Shown here piece by piece: positions 41,924 through 51,270 of a DNA stretch of 64,000 nucleotides; position 1 is the first letter of the stretch; each line of letters opens with the position of its first letter. The notes under the pieces are model-generated. The model saw nothing but the letters and a program-made list of their open reading frames with translations, had not been told where the DNA came from and ran no database searches. Origin of the DNA: Chrysogorgia sp. JL179-B06 (lineage: Eukaryota > Cnidaria > Anthozoa > Scleralcyonacea > Chrysogorgiidae). Made by a program: the position numbers and the translations under genes. The stretch lies in NCBI GenBank assembly GCA_035772405.1, contig JAYKKM010000473.1:248001-312000 (forward strand), given 5' to 3'.

Positions 41924-42025
41924 TGAGAAATTATTGAGAAATTATTGAGAAACTATTGAGAAACTATTAAGAACCTATTGAGAAACTATTGAGAAACTAT
42001 TGAGAAACCATTGAGAATCTATTGA
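41924..42025. repeat. Inverted patch within the minisatellite
   Basis: For about 100 bp (nine units) the array runs in reverse orientation (TTGAGAAACTA on the + strand). The left junction is a perfect hairpin, AATTTCTCA-ATAG-TGAGAAATT. The right junction is CTATTGA next to TCTCAATA. The units beyond it to 42414 carry variants such as TAGTTACTCAA and TAGTTCCTCAA that are uncommon elsewhere. Confidence 0.95.
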
Positions 42026-42417
42026 ATTTCTCAATATAGTTTCTCAATAGTTTCTCAATATTTTCTCAATAGTTTCTCAATAGTTACTCAATAGGTTCTC
42101 AATAATTTCTCAATAGTTTCTCAATAGTTTCTTAATAGTTTCTCAATAGTTCCTCAATAGTTTCTCAATAGTTTCTCAATAGTTCCTCAATAGTTTCTCA
42201 ATAATTTCTCAATAGTTTCTCAATAGTTACTCAATAGTTTCTCAATAGTTTCTCAATAGTTTCTCAATATAGTTTGTCAATAGTTTCTCAATAGTTTCTC
42301 AATAGTTACTCAATAATTTCTCAATAGTTTCTCAATAGTTTCTCAATAGTTTCTCAATAGTTTCTCAATAGTTTCTCAATAGTTTCTCAATAGTTTACCA
42401 ACAGTTTGTCAATATAG

Positions 42418-42981
42418 ATTCTTAATAAAGGGCGATCTGCATGCAGATATCCTGAAACGTCAGCCATTTTCACCGATAACCCTTTGGTATCTTTTCGCCG
42501 TAATAAAAACATTCGTGACTCCTTAGTACATAGTGCCCTTAAGCAAAATACCTCGGCACCAGCGGGAACATTTTCTTGCGGTCGTTCCCGCTGTAACACA
42601 TGCGCTTTTCTCAATCCCACTACAGTTATTACTACCCCCAAATTCAACCACACAATCCGTCATACTTTTTTGTGCATTGCAACCAACATAATTTATTGCA
42701 TTTCTTGCGATAAATGCCCTAAAATATACATCGGTGAAACTGGGCAATGCCTTTCAGACAGGTTTGCTGAACATCTTCGTTCCGTGAGGATCAATGATGT
42801 TGACAAACCTGTAGCCCGCCATTTCAACAGCTCTAACCATTTGGTTTCAGACATGAAAGTCTGTGCCATCCTGCCCATCTCAGGTGGCATCGATAACCGC
42901 AAACGGCGAGAGAAGCGTCTCATTTTTAAACTTGGCACCACACATCCTCTTGGTCTTAACGAACGTTTTTCCTTTATTTAA
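42418..42981 (+). CDS. Penelope-like GIY-YIG endonuclease, 5'-partial
   Basis: An open frame of 187 codons with no start of its own; it runs out of the satellite junction and ends at TAA 42979-42981. Penelope-like elements encode one polyprotein of reverse transcriptase followed by a GIY-YIG endonuclease that nicks the target; only the C-terminal portion remains. The pre-endonuclease motif DNPLVSFRRNKNIRDSLVHS is clear. A cysteine cluster (CGRSRCNTC, then CISCDKC) is the zinc-binding-like region typical of these enzymes. The nuclease core has the KIYIGETGQ motif with an Arg (SDRFAEHL) and His downstream, a Glu in RREKRLIF, and an Asn near the end (GLNERF). The GIY half is degenerate (NIIYCISC), as is usual in this family. 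No internal stop or frameshift is seen in the remaining part, so this copy is fairly young. Reverse transcriptase is absent here. Confidence in the family is high; activity is impossible without the missing part. Confidence 0.88.
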   Translation: MLNKGRSACRYPETSAIFTDNPLVSFRRNKNIRDSLVHSALKQNTSAPAGTFSCGRSRCNTCAFLNPTTVITTPKFNHTIRHTFLCIATNIIYCISCDKCPKIYIGETGQCLSDRFAEHLRSVRINDVDKPVARHFNSSNHLVSDMKVCAILPISGGIDNRKRREKRLIFKLGTTHPLGLNERFSFI

Positions 42982-43271
42982 TTTCCTACAAGTTTTTTGT
43001 TATTTTAGTTTGCTTGGAACTTTTTATTATTATCTTATGCATTTCAAGTTTTGTTTCTTACTGCTTTAATATCATCTAATCCCCTTAATATTGGACCTGT
43101 CATTTCTCCTTCCTCCTCTGATCGACTGTAAAAATAGCAAATGATTTAACTTTTCGCATCTCATTAATTATTACTTTGTTTATCTGCAGAGAAAGTAGCC
43201 ATAATTTCTACTTGTGACACCGTTTTGGCATATATATAAGCCCTATTTATTTTATTTCATCTCGTCTTACT
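42982..43271 (+). other. Penelope-like 3' UTR
   Basis: Non-coding sequence between the endonuclease stop and the hammerhead-like motif. CGCATCTCATTAAT (about 43156) and GTGACACCGTTTTGGCATAT (about 43213) recur in the fragment at 55236-55345, which supports assignment to the element. Confidence 0.65.
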
Positions 43272-43320
43272 CTGATGAAGGGCTCCGCTCGAAACATCAG
43301 TATCTCGTCACTAAATTATT
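43262..43320 (+). ncRNA. Hammerhead-like ribozyme motif in Penelope 3' UTR
   Basis: The conserved core CTGATGA (43272-43278), a short stem II GGGC/GCTC with a TCC loop, GAAAC (43291-43295) and GTC (43307-43309) occur in the expected order. Penelope-like elements are known to carry hammerhead motifs. Stem I and stem III pair only weakly by eye, and an extra A precedes stem II, so self-cleavage is uncertain. A second copy with the same layout is at 58799-58837. Confidence 0.55.
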
Positions 43321-43345
43321 GGCAGTTTACCACCTTTTCACTTTG

Positions 43346-43717
<372 letters not shown>

Positions 43718-43744
43718 CACTGTACATGTTTTTTATACAGTGTG

Positions 43745-44012
43745 ACAATCTTAATTAGTGCAGCTATATTGCACCCAGAAATTAAAGACTGAGTTATTTA
43801 GTTATTTAGTTCGATGTCTAATTATGAATCAATGAAATTCAGAACAACACAAGCTTGATAGTTTAAAGGCTCTCAGAGATACATGTGGTGTCTATAAGTC
43901 GATTCGATTGGCAAATTAATGGGTTATATATTTGTAAAATAACTAATTAGTACTAAGCTATGACGGCGGGCAAGGGGGTTGTACATGTATTTCGTACATG
44001 TATTTCTAGTAT
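43745..44012. repeat. Dispersed repeat family D
   Basis: It resembles 4660-4925 over its whole length, with shared strings in the same order (TGCACCC, GATGTC, ACAACACAA, CTCTCAGAGATA, GCGGGC.AGGGG, GTATTTCTAGTAT). It is non-coding. Confidence 0.6.
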
Positions 44013-46180
44013 ATATTTTTAATAAAGAGTGAATACTACTCATTAGGATAGATAAATGAATTCAACTCCTCATTAGAAAATTAAAATTAGAGTCGTTTTG
44101 TTGTGGGATAGGAAAGTAATGAAATATATGATTAAGATTAGACATTGCGGTAAACTTTATCGCACTTAATCAAAACGTGAACTTGACCGAATTAGATGAA
44201 CTAGACCTTAGTAAGTAGCAAAACAACACTTTTGCAATAACAATTTGTTATCTTTTAGGAACTTTAAAGGAAATACGTCAGAGATAGGGAATGCTTTCCT
44301 ATGCTCTAGCTATAGAAAAGTAACCTGTAAACATAGCAAATAAGTGAGTTTCGTTGAGTTATATTAATAATTGTAATTGTAAACCCTATACATTAAACGC
44401 GTTCAGGGAAGGCAGTCTTAAGTGTCGACGAATCAACGAGCCAACATGGATATGATATGCAATCACAAATAGTTTAAACTTTCAATAACAGTTAGTTTGC
44501 ACTTTGTGGTAAGAGTCAAATTTACTCCTGATAAAGAGTATATTTTTACCCTAAAATAATGATCAAATCACCCGCAATGGAGTGGCGTAAAACTAACTTC
44601 CATTTAGCAATAATTATGTTGGAAACATTACTAAAAAACGAGTGATTCCGTACCGTTTTTACTCCATTTTTGGAGTTAAAATAACTCCATGAGAACAACA
44701 GTGTTAACATTAGATATATATTTTTATATTCATATTTAATTCCCTATTACAATAGTATAAGCTATTTATTATCCGTATTTAATTAAAGAATTAAAGGAAG
44801 TTGTCTTTGGCGGGTGAGAGGCCAGTTTGCCTCAAGCAGTAAGAGTGGATGAAGGGTTATTGCTTCAAGAAACACCAGAGAGATTTCATGGGATTGGAGT
44901 GGCGATCAGCCTATGTGGCCGTCACTATATTTTTATTACATTTTCAGTAATGTTTGTATGAATCCTACATCCGTGAACCAATTTGCGATGGCTGGTTCCA
45001 TCAAATCTCTATATCGAAAGACTCAGACATTCAGTCGTGTTTTCCCGTCACATGAATACATTACGTTGGCGACGATTGTGCAAAATCACCGGATTTCCTT
45101 ATATTAAAGAAAAATTATAACACAAACAATCGTCCCAAGAACGCCTTTTATTTTGCATAATCACGAATAAAATAACAATAAAAAAGTTAAAAAGTACAAA
45201 AGTAGGAATTGTTGTGATTAATACAATTTAACCTCGTTTTTATAAAGGAAATGTACAAACAGTAAAATGTGGAGAAATAAAATTCAGTTGTTTATTATCT
45301 CATGCAGCCAGGAGAAAATACTACATTATCCTAATGCAGTATCAAGATAAAAGCAAACTGATTTTACGTGACAAAAAATCTAGGATTTGAAGAGAAAATG
45401 TAGCAAAATTAAGGCATCCTTCAACAAAAAGTAGGAAAGTACAAAATAGGAAAATTTTAAAGTAACAAAATTAGGATTTCAAGAAAGCCCGCCACATACA
45501 TGAAGATAAAAAGTGATCCCATTCGCTTCTGCTCTCGTATTACAAATCTTTAGTAGTTATTGATGCGATATTGGAACGTAACGTACTGCTCGTATAAGAA
45601 GCAGTACTCTTGAAGATTGAAGAATAACTCATATCTAGTGGATGTCTGCCTTATAAGCTCCATTATATTATCGAAACAATAGTAGATACATCATTTAGTT
45701 ATTTTAGTAACTGCGACAATTACTATAAAATCTTATAACTAATATTGTCGAACATATAAGCCATCATGCAGATTCCAGATTCTCTGTAACACTACTATGG
45801 CGAGAGTTTTTATTTATTTATTTATATTTCCGACTTATATTTCAAAAAGAAAAACATTTCAACAAATACTATGCTGCGGACCGCATATCTAAGGTGGTTT
45901 TGAGGTTGGTATACAATCATATTTTTTTACATCTAAACATACGCATGGTCAAACAAGCAATCAATTCTTAAAGGCCTATTAACGGTGAAATAATCTGTTG
46001 CGTTTTTTCCCAGTAAAAATCAAAGTACAAAATAAGTACACACTCACTAAATATTAAAGCAACATTTTAACTTTAAGGATGCAATCTTTGAGCTTCTCTT
46101 TCACAAATGGCGACAATCTACTAATATAACATGAAAAGGAGAAATAAAAGAATTTCAATATGTCAAAAAAACACTGAAGT
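44013..46180. other. Unannotated AT-rich stretch
   Basis: No gene, RNA or transposon end is recognised. Sparse paired words (GAGTAAAA/TTTACTCC type, 44520-44690) hint at an old inverted repeat but cannot be bounded. The short open frame at 44913-45107 has no recognisable domain. Confidence 0.4.
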
Positions 46181-46183
46181 AGG

Positions 46184-46285
46184 AGTAATTACGTATATTA
46201 ATGCATGGAAGACGTTTCGGACATCTGACCTGACGAAGGACACATCGTTCAAAACGTCGTTCATTAATATACGTAAGTACTCTTT
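46184..46285 (+). repeat. Short inverted repeat with degenerate hammerhead core
   Basis: Arms AGTAATTACGTATATTAATG (46184) and CATTAATATACGTAAGTACT (46262) enclose GACGTTT (46211) pairing with AAACGTC (46252). CTGACGA (46230-46236) and a 4-bp stem GGAC/GTTC lie between. The layout resembles the hammerhead cores of Penelope 3' ends, but the invariant GAAA has become AAAA, which should abolish cleavage. Confidence 0.45.
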
Positions 46286-46940
46286 AATTTAATGTAAGTA
46301 CTCATTAATATATCTCCTTTTCATATTTTATCCAGTTCTTTTGAGAACTTAGCAGCTTTCATATTTATTCTGACAAAATCTACTAATTGTGGACATACAA
46401 AATTGTCAAATTTGAGAAAAAAAACAGCTCAAAGTTTGTCGACTTAAATATATTATTTCACTGGTAATCAATATCAAGTTGGAGAAAAATTCAAAACCCA
46501 ATTTTGATCGAAGTATAGCTCCATAGTTTCGCTATGAATATGTTTTCCATGGAGATTGGATGGATAGAATGGATGAACCTATTGTGGCGTCAAAGCGATA
46601 AAACGTATGACGTTCCACTTTAATTGAAAGAACCAAAAGTGTCCTAAAGAACACGACATTTATACGTGCAACTTTCACTCAAGAACATTCTACCACAACT
46701 GCTCCAAAATACATTGATGTTTGCTGCGAATGCTTAATATATAATTAAGAGCAAAATTTCCATTTCTAAACTGCCAATTTCTTACAAGAAGATCGACTTT
46801 GCATGAAGCTCGGAGTAACAAACAATATTATTTTTACACCTTTAAAATACCCGTTGTAGCAGTTTATGTATTGAACACTCTTACCCAATAGCGATCAATA
46901 AAGATTAAGTTGGACGAACATGGGCGATTGTCAAGAACAT
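46286..46940. other. Unannotated sequence
   Basis: No gene or clear repeat is visible in this stretch. Confidence 0.4.
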
Positions 46941-47017
46941 TGGGGTTAGGGTTAGAAAACCCATTAGGCGGGGGGTTAGGGTTAGAAAACCCATTAGGCG
47001 GGGGAGTTAGGGTTAGG
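46941..47017. repeat. Telomere-like TTAGGG tandem repeat
   Basis: Two and a half copies of a 30-bp unit carry GGTTAGGGTTAG followed by AAAACCCATTAGGCGGGG. The TTAGGG words match the animal telomere repeat, but the unit is composite and interstitial. A shorter TTAGGG cluster is at 54249-54285. Confidence 0.7.
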
Positions 47018-47140
47018 ATCTTTGTTGTGTTGGGGTTGGGTTCTAGCATTAAATTAACAAGTCGCTCTTAATTTGATCATTATCATCATTTTAACAGGAA
47101 TGGTTGATTGATCATTATAGTCATTATAAGAGTGAGGATA

Positions 47141-47401
<261 letters not shown>

Positions 47402-47465
47402 CTATTATTTGCTCTAACTATATGTTGTTGAGCACTCTTTGCATTTCGTAGACCAAAACCTACAC

Positions 47466-47497
<32 letters not shown>
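47466..47497. repeat. (TA)n microsatellite
   Basis: A TA run of about 30 bp. Confidence 0.95.
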
Positions 47498-47499
<2 letters not shown>

Positions 47500-47656
47500 C
47501 GTGTATTTTTCATTAAAGTCTGTCTGACGATCGCGTAAGCGTGAAACTCGGAGTAACAGCAAAGTGATGTCTTGTCTTTAATTTAACTACAATTTATTAC
47601 GCTCTGCAAATTAATGCATTGAGGACTCTACCGACAGTATAAACTCAATTCACCAG

Positions 47657-47920
<264 letters not shown>

Positions 47921-47939
47921 GTATATATATGTAATATAT

Positions 47940-48090
47940 ATGTAATATATGTGAGTAGATATGCATCTAGCCTATATACCTCAGAAACATTTTCTGAGTC
48001 CCTGATGGGAATCGAACCCGTAACCTACTGATTGCCGGTGAGACGCTCTAACCATTGAGCCACACGAACTAAGACGGAGAGCGAAGGGTT
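47940..48090 (-). mobile_element. tRNA-derived SINE, best copy
   Basis: On the minus strand a tRNA-like head contains an A box TGGCTCAATGG (complement of 48052-48062) and a perfect B box GGTTCGATTCC (complement of 48008-48018), about 34 bp apart as in a tRNA promoter. A body follows: CAGGGACTCAGAAAATG, TTTCTGAGGTATATAGGC, ATGCATATCT. The tail runs into ATATTACATATAT and (TA)n. It cannot be a tRNA gene because no acceptor stem closes the structure. Related fragments lie at 2255-2365, 2505-2605 and 48185-48395. RNA polymerase III would transcribe it if active. Confidence 0.8.
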
Positions 48091-48184
48091 ATGGTCCGAT
48101 GTGATATGTGTGATATGCCTACTCTTGCGAGTCTCAACGTATCGTGTTCAGTTAATATTAACTGAAAGTTATATGTGAATATAA

Positions 48185-48395
48185 TAGAACTGGTGAAGTG
48201 ACGGCTTTGTGAAATTATATGTAATATATATATATATATATATGTGTAGATACCATCAAGCCTATATATACCTCAGAAAAATTTTCTCGGAGTCGATTCC
48301 GGCCGTCAGGGACTCAGAAAAATTTTCTGAGGTATATAGGCTTGATGCATATCTATACACATATATATTACATATAATTTTCACCAGTTCTAATA
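48185..48395. repeat. Inverted pair of SINE 3' fragments
   Basis: This is a large imperfect palindrome. GAACTGGTGAA at the left end pairs with TTCACCAGTTC at the right; ATTATATGTAATATAT, TGTGTAGATA, ATCAAGCCTATAT and CCTCAGAAAAATTTTCT pair further in. The arms are the 3' part of the SINE at 47940-48090 in opposite orientation. A CGGAGTCGATTCCGG remnant of the B-box region sits near the centre. Confidence 0.7.
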
Positions 48396-48509
48396 TATAT
48401 AAATAAACTGTTGAGTCTCTTAAATTCAACTATAATATGCTCTGGATCTCCATTGAGCACTCTGCCAACTGTTTTTACACCATCTGTTGTATTGCTCTCT
48501 CTCTCTCTA

Positions 48510-48515
<6 letters not shown>

Positions 48516-48602
<87 letters not shown>
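48516..48602. repeat. (TA)n microsatellite flanking a ribozyme element
   Basis: The TA run directly abuts the left end of the hammerhead element at 48603. Confidence 0.95.
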
Positions 48603-48836
48603 CGGCCTTTTGGGACTCATCAGTGTAGTGCTGATGAGCAGGATGAAGATAACTGCTATTTACAGTCACCCTTGATGCACACAAAATGTGGGACATCAAA
48701 AATCATGCCAGAGCGCTCAAACTGCAAGCAGTGAGCGTGCGCACAATGGTTCATCCTGTAGAGCGCTCAATATGACCTAAAGGACATAGAGCGTATCTAA
48801 CTACAGACGGTACCGTTTCGGCCTTTTGGGCCTCAT
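48603..48836 (-). mobile_element. Retrozyme-like element with split hammerhead
   Basis: This 234-bp insertion lies in (TA)n and is bounded by 18-bp direct repeats: CGGCCTTTTGGGACTCAT at 48603-48620 and CGGCCTTTTGGGCCTCAT at 48819-48836, one mismatch, 216 bp apart. Each repeat is stem II of a hammerhead ribozyme on the minus strand. The right copy supplies ATGA, stem II GGCC-CAAAA-GGCC, GAAAC, stem III ACGGT/ACCGT and the GTC cleavage triplet (complement of 48806-48808), followed by TGTAG. The left copy supplies CTACA and CTGATGA (complement of 48617-48623), stem II, then GA. Joining the ends as a 216-nt circle gives a complete hammerhead, and CTACA/TGTAG forms stem I. This is the structure expected of a linear copy made from a ribozyme-bearing circular RNA. 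It has no ORF. Retrozyme is my inference; the hammerhead parts are directly visible. Confidence 0.78.
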
Positions 48837-48853
48837 ATATATATATATATATA
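48837..48853. repeat. (TA)n microsatellite flanking a ribozyme element
   Basis: The TA run directly abuts the right end of the hammerhead element. Confidence 0.9.
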
Positions 48854-49440
48854 CAGTATAGATACTCACCTTGCCACGATATTGATTTTTAAATGAAAAT
48901 AATCGAAGCGGTCTCAGGCATATAGATTCTAGTGGTTCGGCTGCTAGTATTTAAATCGCGACACGTATATACGAGTTTATATATGAATCTCGTTGTATAC
49001 ATGCATCATAACATCTTCAGTGATTACAGTGATCTGTACGTCACTATAATTGTCAATATGATTTTTATATGAGTATGACAAACGGCATTGTATTCATAAC
49101 CATATCTATCGCCACATCAATGAACTAGATCATGTGTTGCTTATCTAGATTTTGCTATGCGGAACTCGTAAATAATTCAAAACGTAGCAGACGTGAAGTT
49201 ACACCCAAGATTTTAAAAGATGATATAGCTAAACACAATATGTCCCTTACAACGGATGTTTCCCAAGATCATTTGTGCTCGTGTTTTATCGGTGTTTCTC
49301 CAAAAGCAATTATAATCAATGAAACTGTCAATAACATCATCGACGTTTTACATAAAAGTAATTAAAATAATTGTATTTATTTGTCATTAACTAGATAGTG
49401 TTAACTCTTGTTGCGCGAAGAAAGAAAAACGTTAAAAAAG
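48854..49440. other. Unannotated sequence
   Basis: A 77-codon open frame at 49132-49365 has no recognised domain or transposon similarity, and I cannot support it as a gene or exon. Nothing else stands out. Confidence 0.4.
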
Positions 49441-49449
49441 TAAACATTA

Positions 49450-49970
49450 AAATATTATCATTATAGGAGTCACTGCATGCATGCATGCTCTTGATAATTC
49501 GTTTTTCACCGCAATATATATTTTTAATATTACTCATATGTTTATTTCTATTACATTTTATCTCGATCTTTTATTACTTTGACATTGAGGTTTAGACGAA
49601 TGTGAGCTCTGTGCCCCAAGTTATTATGTAATTACGACATACAGTTTAATATTGCCTATAACAATGCTCCACTAAATTTCCTTATATATATAACAATCTC
49701 ACATGTTTGAAATGTCAGGAAAATTAAATCTGTTTGATATACGTACGGCTAAAAGTCAAAGCTAAATGCAAACTGTTTGTAAATGTGGTAATAAAGTCCA
49801 TAAATTAAGCCAGCTTTTTCCTCAAATTTCTCTTAAAATACTGCTTCGTTTGAAAAGTTATATCATGCACTCGGAAGGCGTTTATTATTTGATTCGAAAA
49901 CACTAAATTTCCGTATATGTACCATTTTCACATGATTGAAACATCTGGAAAATTAAGTTTCAGAAATAAT
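49450..49970 (+). repeat. Tandem 5' UTR-like units of the LINE
   Basis: Two related stretches about 229 bp apart share the same order: AAATTTCC.TATAT, TCACATG.TTGAAA, GGAAAATTAA (about 49675-49730 and 49904-49957). They lie just upstream of the LINE ORF. Tandem 5' UTR monomers with promoter activity are known in some LINEs; that role here is inference. Confidence 0.5.
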
Positions 49971-49971
49971 C

Positions 49972-50023
49972 AAAACCATCGCGTTTTCATTAAAACCATC
50001 GCGTTTTCATTAAAACCATCGCG
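49972..50023 (+). repeat. 20-bp tandem repeat before the LINE ORF
   Basis: 2.6 copies of AAAACCATCGCGTTTTCATT with an exact 20-bp period end 9 bp before the first ATG of the LINE ORF. Confidence 0.9.
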
Positions 50024-50031
50024 CATTAGTA

Positions 50032-50502
50032 ATGGCGGAAAGACGTCTAATTTTGAGCTCTGTTATTTTTGTGATTTTAGTCATAAAATTCGTTCTAGTT
50101 TCATCTGACACTTGTTGTGATGTATTTACATCTAAGAGGTCCTATCTATTGTGGAGGTTTTGCAAGCCAAATTTCCCAAACAAGGAAGGAAATGTCGATT
50201 GCAGAATGGGCATTCGATTCCGATATTCTCGTGACTTTACAAGCTTTAGCGGGTATGTCTTTGGCCTATTACTCTTGTGCGGCGATATCGCGACACAGCC
50301 TGGCCCTGGTCGATCAACAAACGCGGTTTCTCCCACTTACAAGTGCATGGTCTTAAATGCAAGAAGTTTGAAGAGTCTACACAAAATCACAGGCACTGAT
50401 GGGCAGACAGAACTATGCAATCTACATCGTTTTCAGGACTTTGTATACTCGGAGTACTCGGATATCGTGTGCGTTAACGAACATGGCTCAACGACAGCTT
50501 AG
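50032..50502 (+). pseudogene. LINE ORF, N-terminus with 2A-like motif and endonuclease start
   Basis: The frame opens with MAERRLILSSVIFVILVIKF, a signal- or membrane-like hydrophobic stretch. A second hydrophobic run (YVFGLLLLCGD) follows and leads into GDIATQPGPG at residues 84-93. This matches the 2A-like pattern D(V/I)ExNPGP found at the N-terminus of some APE-type LINEs, with Gln in place of the critical Asn and Ala in place of Glu. Canonical 2A causes the ribosome to skip one peptide bond; this variant is probably weak or dead. After it, MVLNARSL is the first APE-endonuclease motif and DIVCVNE carries the catalytic Glu. A one-base loss near 50478 then shifts the frame to an early stop. 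The ATG at 50032 is the first in-frame start after the tandem repeats. Confidence 0.8.
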
Positions 50503-50942
50503 ATAGTTCGGAAATTCTTCACGACGGTTATATTATATTTAGAAAGGATCGACCGCTTCGACGTGCAGGCGGTGTTTTGATTGCTATCAAAGCGAGTACT
50601 TTTAAAACTGTTCGTTAATTTCGCCTACCATCTAATTTGGCAGAATTAGAGATTGTATCGGCTGCAGTTGAAACGGTTACAGGTCAGAAAATCCTATTTT
50701 GCTCATGTTATCATCCGGAATTGGGAACAAGTTGGGTAGATTTATTCAATACCTTCTTAAATCTAGCCTGTGATCATTTTAATAATATCGTGTTATGTGG
50801 TGATTGCAATTTACCGGGAATCCCTTGGGACGCGACGGCTAGTGCAGCTGGTGCTAGTGAATTGCTGTTTGTTGACGCGTTAAATGACCACTTTTTATCA
50901 CAAATTAATAAGACGCCCACCCGAGGCAATAATTTTTCTTGA
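50478..50942 (+). pseudogene. LINE APE-type endonuclease, continuation
   Basis: In the shifted frame the endonuclease continues directly (TWLNDSLDSSEI, then RRAGGVLIAIK). An in-frame TAA at about 50617 interrupts it. It continues with CSCYHPELGTSW, NNIVLCGDCNLPGIPWD (the GDxN active-site motif, here GDCN) and TRGNN. A frameshift near 50940 separates it from the catalytic-domain end (LDLVITSNNDL), after which a fold-back element is inserted. In family members this domain nicks the target DNA. It is non-functional here. Confidence 0.82.
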
Positions 50943-50980
50943 CCTCGTGATCACTAGTAACAATGATCTCACCAAAGTAA

Positions 50981-51099
50981 GGCCCGTTTCAAACGTCGAA
51001 CTTCACATGTGCCGAACTCAATGCAAATGAAGTAGTCTTTTGTTTAAGCTCATTTGCATTGAGTTCGGCACATGAAAAGTTCGACGTTTGAAACGGGCC
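50981..51099. mobile_element. 119-bp MITE with TAA target duplication
   Basis: Long inverted repeats start GGCCCGTTTCAAACGTCGAA and end in the complement. The 3-bp TAA at 50978-50980 is repeated at 51100-51102. Removing the element and one TAA restores the LINE reading (TKV then TEVLSSESL), which proves it is an insertion. A second 119-bp member lies at 56673-56791 with TTA on both sides. A TWA duplication with GGCC-type ends suggests a PIF/Harbinger-derived (Tourist-like) element. Confidence 0.9.
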
Positions 51100-51270
51100 T
51101 AACTGAAGTATTGTCGTCTGAGAGCCTGAACAGGTATCTTTACAGATTACTCTGCCATTGTTTTCGAAATTAATTCCTTCGTGAAGGCGCCCTTAAAAAC
51201 AAGCAGGTCAGTTTTTGATTATGCTAACGGTGACCTTGAAAGCCTGCGAAATTCCTTACACGCGATCAAC

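Larger units (their letters stand above)
8641..42414. repeat. Giant 11-bp minisatellite array
   Basis: About 33.8 kb of uninterrupted tandem copies of an 11-bp unit, consensus TAGTTTCTCAA, about 3,000 units. Common variants are AATTTCTCAAT, TAGTTTCACAA, TAGTTTCACGA, TAGTTTTTCAA, TTAGTTTCTCAA (12 bp) and TAGTTTCTTAA. Because 11 is not a multiple of 3 and each unit contains TAG (TGA on the other strand), every frame meets a stop about every 33 bp, so the array is non-coding. The + strand is pyrimidine-skewed. Variant order is not random: diagnostic variants recur in the same sequence at kilobase intervals, showing higher-order duplication. TAGTTTCACAA and CACGA variants are concentrated at 11.8-13.3 kb and 38.4-41.6 kb. 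I recognise no published satellite by sequence. A centromeric, subtelomeric or simple expanded minisatellite are all possible. Confidence 0.97.
42415..43345 (+). mobile_element. Penelope-like element, 3' end
   Basis: A 5'-truncated Penelope-like retroelement starts where the 11-bp satellite ends. It contains the C-terminal coding region with the GIY-YIG endonuclease, a roughly 360-bp 3' UTR, and a hammerhead-like motif about 35 bp before the end. It ends at GGCAGTTTACCACC...TTTGC, directly against a long (TA)n tract. Parts of the same 3' UTR recur at 55236-55345 (CGCATCTCATTAAT, TTTGTTTATCT, GTGACACC.TTTTGGCATATAT), and the ribozyme end recurs at 58783-58862. Confidence 0.85.

Noticed and set aside
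8641..42414. CRISPR-like look of a long regular repeat array
   Set aside because: Units are contiguous 11-mers without unique spacers, and the setting is eukaryotic. It is a minisatellite.
8641..42414. Heat-shock-element array, because GAGAA/TTCTC recurs in every unit
   Set aside because: Heat-shock elements need alternating nGAAn and nTTCn about 5 bp apart. Here GAA occurs in one orientation every 11 bp, except at the small inverted patch.
42387..42941. Minus-strand frames opposite the GIY-YIG coding region
   Set aside because: They are shadows of the plus-strand endonuclease, which carries recognisable motifs.
47940..48090. A functional tRNA gene
   Set aside because: A and B boxes are good, but no 7-bp acceptor stem closes the head, and a SINE body and related copies follow.
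49132..49365. Possible host exon of 77 codons
   Set aside because: No recognisable domain, no clear splice signals and no neighbouring exon; chance length is plausible.
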